Below are positions 56,464 through 64,000 of a stretch of 64,000 bases of DNA, one piece after another (the stretch's first letter is position 1; each line of letters begins with the position of its first letter). Below the pieces are notes generated by a model. That model saw only the letters and a program-made list of their open reading frames with translations, was not told the origin of the DNA and searched no databases. The position numbers were made by a program, and so were the translations under genes. This DNA is from Glandiceps talaboti (Eukaryota; Hemichordata; Enteropneusta; Spengelidae): contig NC_135562.1 in the NCBI RefSeq assembly GCF_964340395.1, forward strand, positions 13,650,543 through 13,714,542, read 5' to 3'.

Positions 56464-56569
56464 AAGTGTCTATCCCATATTGTCAGGTTTAAACCTTCCT
56501 TTGAGACATTGACCCTTCAGTGCCCTTGGCTCTGAACTCCAGTTTCAATTATCGAAATTCAGCAACCTT

Positions 56570-56810
56570 CCACACACTAAAAGCAGCATACCATTGGCAT
56601 CTAAACATCACTTCATAGTGATCTTGTTTCAAAACTTCTAATATTGACGTTTGTGTTTGTTTCGAGGGGCCCTAGAGAGATACTACTGTTATTGGGATAA
56701 CCAGGCGACACACTAAAAGAATCCAACAGCACACACAAACATAAGAGACATACATACATACATACATACATACATACATACATACATACATACATACATA
56801 CACACAAGCC

Positions 56811-56867
<57 letters not shown>

Positions 56868-58700
56868 ATAACAAACAAACAGTACATTCCTTTATTCAAA
56901 GTACAAAATCGTGAATACATTCTAGTTTATAGTAAATGTGAAGATATAACTTGTTTGATATTATTCTGTTGTTGTCTAACACAGCATGCCACATCCATGT
57001 GTTAGTATGTGTCCTTGACAGCAAATAGATTCAGTTATGTGAAAATATCACTTTTAGAGCAGAGCTGAAAAAAAAATCAGTAAACCAGCATCAAATGTAC
57101 AAACATAAAATACATTGTTTGTTTTCATTTCAAGTTTTTAATTAAATGGTGTGGCATTCTGTCATTAAACATAGCTTTTTACAATAATGTATTACATCGG
57201 AGAGAATATTTATTTGTGGTCATCACCCTACACCTTATCTTGTTGTGTTTAGTTAATCATACTAACCTGCCCTACTTAATTATCACCTATATAGTGTAAA
57301 CACCCCGTGATTTGCGAGCGCGTACTTGGCCTACCACGAGCTGATACCGTGAAGATGTAGAATACAGTTCACTAGGTAGTATTTACATTTTGAACTGAAC
57401 ATATCCATTAAAACTAGGTGGTAAGTCATTACATCATAATCTTATTAATTCTGACGCTTTTTGGCTCAAATTCGTTATTTCAAGAGTGAATTATAGAACC
57501 ATAGGGTCCTATTACTTATCAAATAAAGAATACCTTACTTGGCTTTGCTTCATTAATTATATAAGCTGTACGAGTGTACAGTCACGTCCACCATAGCTTA
57601 TTTGTAGGTTTATTCCTCTTAAGTCACTTGGTACCAACTGAAAAGTTAATGTCGACGATAGTTGACGAAAACATTTCTAGCCGAGGACAGTTGTAAATCT
57701 AATATGAGAAGAATAACAAGGGGTCAAAAGGGGTCAAAATAGTAAACTCCAAACTAGATACCATACTGTCTAGTCTGTACGGCCAGTACAAGGTTAATAC
57801 AATGGTTGACAGAAATCAATAATGTCGGATTTTATAGTCGACCTATATATATCATACTGATATTTTAGCAGGGGTATAGAAGTTGTTAGACAATGGTGAC
57901 AGGTATCACGAGATCTGGACACATACAAAACATGAGGTAATAAATCGCCGAAACATATATAGCAACATTTTGGAAACATGGTTGACTTAAATTAAAGAAT
58001 TTAAGATTGAAGGGTGTGTGATTTCCATCAACTGTTGTCCAAACGGGACTAAATTAAATCCAAAGTTAAAGCCAATAACTGTGCAAATAGAGATAGTAGT
58101 ACCGATGAGGAAACAAAGCATTTGTCGACCGTAGCTCTACTTCAGAGTGGCAACTCAATACGGGATTCGTAGAAATGGCTTTCCAGTGTTTTCCAAGCAG
58201 AAGAATTACTAACATTAAAATTGTCTTAGATGTTTTTTTTTTATCAACATAGGTATAATACTGGTGTTGGGGACAATCTATTCAGGTCATAATAAAAACA
58301 ATCCTTTTACTGTACAAAGGTCCTTCTGGTGTCTGTTGTTTGTATTTTGTTGCCAGTAGCTACTATATCACATTAGAATAATTTCAGAGACAGTGTTTAC
58401 AATTACCCTGTCAACTGGATATTACTCTTTAGAAAATTAAAAATCATTGGAATTTTTCAGACAAATGTGTGGCTCATATGCTATGATTGATATGAAGGAC
58501 CTTTGTTCCAAATGACTAACCTACTGGGAATGTTGCCAGTATAAAGTGGAACGACATACGGCTGAAGTCTTGTAAACAGTTTATGGACAGTTTCATATTT
58601 GGATGATTCAAATCAATTAATAACAGATTTGTCTCATGTTGCTGTAATTTTTGGAAACGATATTTATTACAGGCATTAGTATGAACAATAAGGCTTTTTG
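56570..58700. repeat. Second tandem array, distant diverged copy
   Basis: Carries 'ctagagagatactactg' near 56670, an ATAC + CAGA microsatellite (about 56751-56862), 'ttcaaagtacaaaatcgtga' near 56895 and the later landmarks of units A-C with many differences. It is separated from the main array by the foldback element. Confidence 0.75.
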
Positions 58701-61223
58701 ACCACTTTCTATATAAGCCCCCTCAGTCCCCACAACTACCCCAACCTCAATTTCCAGCTTTTCTCAAACACATAATAACTTGAGCCACTCTGACAGACAT
58801 GGGTATAACACCATATGAATGCACGGTATAGAATTGGGAAGAGTTTCAACGCATATAAAGCTTTGTTTAGTAATATTAATGATTTATACGGTAAATCAAT
58901 GGATGGGTTTGACACTCTGTTTATTTCGCCTTTACAGAAGTTTACACAATATGATGGCAGCTCCATGTGACACACCAACAACATATCATAACACTTATCA
59001 TATATCATGGTCACTTGCAAAACATTGAAAGTGTTTTCAATAACTCAACTTCAAGAAGAATGTTTAGGTATTCAAAGTACAGAATCATGATACACAGTGT
59101 AATAAGCTGTTACAGCACAACCAAATATCTGGTATATATAAAACAACTACTTCACACAGTCCAATAGCTATTAATAACATGGGAATCCCGAAGAATGGAC
59201 AAATGAGTATATAATTTCCACAATCTGGAAAAGTGGACCGTCTAGTACAAAAGATACATCAAAAATACAAATAAAAACCTTACATATTGACCCTTTAGAT
59301 GCTTCTCATACATTTCTGCAAAGGTAATGTTAACTCTGTCTCGTAGATAACGTAAAACTGCATCGCGGTTCACTGCCAAGGACTTAACTGACAAAGAATT
59401 AGTACACAATGTACAGGAACAAATACATTGTGCTTGTACCATGCCACGTACACTACTATAAGGTTTGAATTAAAGTCTGGTGCCGGTTTCACAACCTAGG
59501 TGACATGGTGTAAATACTTGTCTCTCGCAGTCTAAAATTTGTTGTGTTCTGGCGGTACATATAGCATCTAACTGACACATATTTAACATATATCTGGGTA
59601 CCTTTTGTTAGTATATATGAGTTAATGCATGAAGTCACAGTTACAGGTCAAAGGTCATGCACAATGTTGATGACGTCAGGGCAATGTAATAAAGATAGCG
59701 TACTTTGAGTAACGTCTGATGTGTCATCTCTGTTTTTAGCTATAACATTTAGTAACTATCTACTGATCACAGACCATAACACCTTTCGATATTACATAAT
59801 ATCAAAATATGTTCACATTGTTTCCAGGTGTGTTTTTCATCACAAATAATTCGGGTCACAAAAAAACTATAAAATGGAACAAACAACATAATATATTTGC
59901 TCGAGTTTCGACACGTGTACACCACGTGTTGTTTTTATAAACCTATTTGACTTTAATTTATTGGTGCGTTAAACTCGTGAATACCATAGTGATGAATCCG
60001 GGATAACATTGTTATAACATGACCTATCGCGAGTATTATACAAATTTAGTGATGACATTTGATGTGAATGGCTATTTGATTACATGTATTTGAATACAGA
60101 AGTTTCATAATACGAAATGCAATATAAAAACTAGTTGTATATGTATATGTGAATAAATGCTGTCTTCTAATATGCAAAGTATAAATGTATATGCTATTTG
60201 CTGATTACAAATAAATGCTAGTGTGACCTGGTATTGCATTGACGTCATCATTCGTCAAACGTATGTCAGAAAATAAAGCTTGATCATTATGTTCGATGAT
60301 GGGCTACATTTTAGAACTTCTAGAAGTTATAATTAAAATGATAAGCTGAACTCCTTATGATTAAAGTAATGATCAGTAGTCAAAAGCCTATGATTAAAAG
60401 GGTAAAACACTTAATATCGTATTATTTGCCAGTATGTGTATATAGTGCACTTGCTGGACACTATAAGAAACCCACACCTTCGTACATAGATTGTACCAGT
60501 CATACAAGCCAAATTGTACCACTACGCAAAGCTTACGAAATGTTTGTATTTTTTTGTCTATCAAAGTATTTGTTTAATTATTAATAGTGTTGTTAAAACA
60601 ATCGTCGAGGAATACCACTGCACCACTTTGACCTGTTTATATAGTTATTATAAGTAACATATCTTGATTGAGTAAATCAAATGTATTTCAACAAATTTTG
60701 GCTGTGAGCTTGCTTATCATTGAACTGTAGAATAGGAATGTACAACCAACATTTGTAATAACGCTAACACTTCTAATAAAGATAATATTTGTCAGGTAAT
60801 AAAGCCTTCAGTAATTACAAGGGGGCCGGGCTGAAGGACAGAAAATTAACTCTCGAACACAAGATAGGTACACTCCCGATATTTGGCATTTTGTAAAGTT
60901 GTTCTCTAAATAAATGTATTGCAAATGTAGTTAGCTTATTACAAATATCGGCAATTTTCAAAAGAAGATTTATTACCAATATTGGCAATTATTACATAAT
61001 AATATAGCACATTCAAACAATTTGAAGTGCAACACTCACAGTGTCAAGCTTAAGGCCACTTACACATTGTCTAAAATGACATGGGTAGCAGGCCCGCTAA
61101 ATATTACGATCTATAGGCACACGGAAATTCATGCTTATCCTATAAAATAATATTTATAATACTACTATGTATATACATTTCACATCTTCTTGGACCCTAT
61201 TGGTGTGGCCTTTATATCACTTT
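58701..61223. other. No confirmed gene; 3' flank of the minus-strand paralogue
   Basis: AT-rich. A minus-strand frame at 59242-59442 ('LRYLRDRVNITFAEMYEKHL') ends near a possible GTAAGG donor and could be an orphan exon, but no partner was found. A minus-strand AATAAA at 60970-60975 is a plausible poly(A) signal for the gene ending at 61224. Confidence 0.35.
60970..60975 (-). terminator. Candidate poly(A) signal of the paralogue
   Basis: AATAAA on the minus strand, about 250 bases after the stop codon at 61224-61226. Confidence 0.35.
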
Positions 61224-61445
61224 CTAAGCCTTTGCAATGGCATCCAATGATGTATATAAACCAAGGACCTGAAAGAAACTAAAGAACGACTTCTTAATCT
61301 TGTACTTGAAAGTCGTGCGTTTGATTTCATACTGTGGTTTATTATATTTGTCTAAATTTATTAAAAATACGTTGTCTTCCTTTCCAGCAATAAATGCAAC
61401 CTTGACATCTTTTCCGATGATGTTGATTCGAGCATTTTTGAATAT
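61224..61445 (-). CDS. Paralogue last exon
   Basis: Acceptor 'tgtccttag', phase 0, stop TAG at 61224-61226, 73 residues. Contains 'NARINIIGKDVKVAFIAG', 'NLDKYNKPQYEI' and 'VLGLYTSL'. Confidence 0.78.
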   Translation of the reverse strand: MFKNARINIIGKDVKVAFIAGKEDNVFLINLDKYNKPQYEIKRTTFKYKIKKSFFSFFQVLGLYTSLDAIAKA

Positions 61446-62057
61446 CTAAGGACAGAAAAAAATGATTTGTGGGCATAAAAATCAAGAAATAGACCCTGGC
61501 AAACTATTTTAGCCCCCTGATGACTATCGTGTATGTGTGTATGAATGCATGCATGTATGTATGTATGTATGTATGTATGTATGTATGTATGTATGTATGT
61601 AGGTAGGTAGGTATGTAGGTATGTATGTAGGTATGTATGTAGATACCTGCCTGTGTCCCTCTGTCCGTTTGTCAGTCAGTCAGTCAGTCTGTCCGTCTGT
61701 CTAAGTATGCACGTATGTATGTATGTATGTATGTGTGTATGTATGTATGTATGTATGTATGTATGTATGTATGTATGTATATATGTATATATGTGTGTGT
61801 GTATGTATGTATGTATGTATGTATGTATGTATGTATGTATGTATGTATGTATGTATATATGTATATATGTGTGTATGTATGTATGTATGTATGTATGTAT
61901 GTATGTATGTATGTATGTATGTATGTATGTATGTATGTATGTAGATACCTGCCTGTGTCTCTCTGTCCGTTTGTCAGTCAGTCAGTCAGTCAGTCTGTCC
62001 GTCTGTCTAAGTATGTATGTATGTATGTATGTATGTATGTATGTATGTATGTATGTA

Positions 62058-62106
<49 letters not shown>

Positions 62107-62457
62107 ATGTATGTATGTATGTATGTATGTATGTATGTATGCATGCATGCATGCATATATGCATGCATGCATGCATGCATCTATGTATGTATGTATGTAT
62201 GTATGTATGTATGTATGTATGTATGTATGCATGTATGCATGTATGAATGCATGTATGCATGTATGTATGTATGTATGTATGTATGTATGTATGTATGTAT
62301 GTAGGTGCCTGTCTGTGTCTGTATGTCTGTTCATTTGTCAGTTAGTCAGTCAGTCTGTCCGTCTGTCTGTCTGCCCGTCCATCCGCCCATCCATCCTACC
62401 GTCTGTCTGTGCATGCGCATATGCCTGCCCACGTCTGTCTGTCTGTATTTTTCTCTT

Positions 62458-62551
<94 letters not shown>

Positions 62552-63999
62552 CGTTCGTCTGTCCGTCTGAGTAGTTGCTATCTCGAGTAATTATTGATTA
62601 TGTTTTGAGTATGTATTTCTTATAAATCCCTTGCTAGTTATATGTTTTGAATATTGTTTTGTATGGGAAAAATATTCAACGAAAGGATGTAAATCATTCC
62701 GTCTTTTAAGAAAACCCAATAATTCAATCGCAAACAATATATTTCTTTACGAAAAGTGTTTTCCGATAACCCGACCGACGCTAGTTTGAGCCGCCGACCC
62801 TAAACTCTTTGTCCTCTTGGCCTTCATATATGTATGATTTATTTCGCCAGTGATGTATGTACGTATTTCTTAAAACTAACACAGAAGGGGTATTCTGATC
62901 CACATTGTTTGGTTTTTGGGTCGAAGCAAAAGTTTTCAAAAATAAAAACAATTCAAAGGTAAATATAAAAATAAATCATGACGTACCTACTCTATTTTCT
63001 GAGGCCATGTTATCAGAAACACACAATGATAGTTATTTTTTTTGCCTTAACATGACATACCTCTTTCCCAAATTCTTTGTTAATCTTTTTAACTAGACCA
63101 ATACAGAACTCTAGGCAATCTCTATCTGCACCAACCATAACACTTTTGTAATTCTTCAATATGAAATCCATTTCGGCTCTCGTAATCCATTCGCAATGGC
63201 GTTCCACTGTAACAGTATCTGCACCTGTAGCATGATGAATCGAAAACGAGAAAATAATAGAAAAAACAGTCGTTTTATCTAAAGTACTTATAATTGAAAT
63301 GTTGATTCTTTCTTTTTGACATTACTCTTTGTGACTTTGTAGTAAGACGTCTTTTCAGATAGAATTCATTTGACATACACACATAATACTGTCGAATTGG
63401 CCACTACAGCGTAATTTGCGTATATAATTCATACCACGATACAAGGGAATCTGTTTGTGTATAAACATTGTTTTGGTCAACTGCTATTGTCATTATTGAG
63501 AAGTTAAGTATGGTGATACGTCCAATGTCTCAAAAGAGCAATTAACAATCTAACGTTCATGTCTTATAAATAGAGAAGCGATGTTGGCAAATGGCGGATT
63601 GGTACGCCTCTTAAAATCCTGTCGTAGGGAATCTTTACTTAAGGAATGCACATGTTCTTTGAGTGGAACTGGTTTACTTAATGTATGGTAATATTACATG
63701 GGGCACACTAGATACACTTTTACTGGGAACTTTGATTATAATACGCTCACCCGGTTTTGATAAGGTCAATTACGACATACACAAGGAAAATCCTGATTTA
63801 ATTGATTTATTTGAAATTGACGGGTTTCTGTCTTTCACTCACTCACTCACTCACTCACTCACTCACCGTAATCAGACAGAGTGCATATAGGTTTGTTCTC
63901 CTCATCCAGGGATACCTGAAACTCTTTGCCACCATTTCCTGATATGAAAGTAACCGTCGTCTTCAAACCATATACAGTTACTTTAGCGTTATACCACAC
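61224..63999 (-). CDS. Paralogue of the triple-DED gene: last three exons (partial)
   Basis: Minus-strand exons 63867-63999, 63061-63218 and 61224-61445 match exons 9, 10 and 11 of the plus-strand gene. The first two have identical lengths (133 and 158 nt) and all phases are the same. Shared blocks include 'NAKVTVYG', 'FQVSLDEENKPIC', 'VMVGADRD', 'LEFCIGLVKK' and 'GLYTS'. The upstream exons, which might encode DEDs, lie outside the window. The 1.6 kb last intron is filled by a microsatellite. No frameshift or stop is seen, so the gene is probably functional. Confidence 0.78.
61541..62570. repeat. 1 kb higher-order GTAT/CTGT microsatellite array in an intron
   Basis: Long (GTAT)n blocks alternate with a block of about 70 bases containing 'gatacctgcctgtgtc', (GTCA)n and 'tctgtccgtctgtctaagta'. 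This block recurs at about 61640, 61942 and (diverged) 62303. (GCAT)n and (GT)n patches and a closing (CTGT)n follow. It lies wholly inside the last intron of the minus-strand paralogue. The frame of 291 codons here is repeat translation. Confidence 0.95.
63061..63218 (-). CDS. Paralogue penultimate exon
   Basis: 158 nt, phase 1 to 0, donor GAG|GTATGT. Contains 'WITRAEMDFILKNYKSVMVG' and 'CLEFCIGLVKKINKEFG'. The acceptor is placed at 'gtgcag' by homology. An alternative AG six bases upstream would add two residues. Confidence 0.78.
63834..63866 (-). repeat. (GTGA)n microsatellite at a splice donor
   Basis: On the minus strand the exon ends at 63867 and is followed directly by about eight GTGA units, so the 5' splice site is the first of several identical GTGAGTGA donors. 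Confidence 0.85.
63867..63999 (-). CDS. Paralogue third-last exon
   Basis: 133 nt. It starts 'VWYNAKVTVYG' at 63999; the G at 64000 would be the last base of the intron. The donor is G|GTGAGT at the start of a GTGA microsatellite. Confidence 0.75.
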
Positions 64000-64000
64000 C

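Noticed and set aside
59242-59442. Minus-strand frame ending near a GTAAGG donor
   Set aside because: It could be an orphan exon, but no second exon or recognised domain was found.
61715-62590. 291-codon open frame rich in Met/Tyr/Val/Cys
   Set aside because: It is a translation of GTAT/CTGT microsatellites and lies inside an intron. The same applies to the long frames at 383-850, 2247-2828, 5086-5687, 7818-8794, 13399-13763, 38632-39283, 41807-42890, 45138-46114 and 56613-56920.

Overview
This window is AT-rich, intron-rich nuclear DNA from an animal, most likely an invertebrate. The evidence is: spliced exons with GT-AG borders, an animal-type death-effector-domain (DED) gene, calcium-binding EGF remnants, degenerate LINE and LTR retroelement pieces, and very many long microsatellites. 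Nothing looks bacterial, organellar or viral. I cannot name the species. Multi-DED genes are known from amphioxus, echinoderms, hemichordates and molluscs, so the phylum stays open.

Layout. Positions 1-11,100 hold a tandem array of about 3 kb units joined by CTGT/CCGT/TATC/CT microsatellites. Positions 11,100-13,200 hold a diverged direct repeat and a G-rich quadruplex-like run. A 5'-truncated, broken LINE reverse transcriptase (minus strand, about 14.94-16.34 kb) and a possible LTR/primer-binding site follow. The main gene runs from 23,261 to 30,396 on the plus strand. From 31.3 to 38.5 kb there is a LINE 3' end, a broken two-EGF exon, a small Cys-containing terminal-exon candidate and simple repeats. 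Positions 38.5-48.3 kb hold a second array of about 3.2-3.6 kb units, with a further diverged copy at 56.6-58.7 kb. Positions 50,640-56,463 form a 5.8 kb foldback element with near-identical 1.3 kb inverted arms and an older LINE tail in its centre. At the right edge (61,224-63,999, minus strand) are the last three exons of a paralogue of the main gene, pointing toward it.

The main gene. Eleven exons chain in phase to a 571-residue protein: DED1, an acidic linker, DED2, DED3, then a duplicated alpha/beta module I do not recognise. Each DED is split by a phase-1 intron just after its first helix, and each C-terminal module is split by a phase-0 intron. This points to growth by exon-pair duplication. 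The paralogue repeats the C-terminal exons with the same 133 and 158 nt lengths. DED proteins act as cytosolic adaptors in caspase or immune signalling. No caspase, NACHT or kinase domain is visible here, so the novel module is the likely effector or recognition part (inference).

All coordinates and translations were read by eye. Microsatellite edges and repeat-unit edges are approximate to a few bases or tens of bases.
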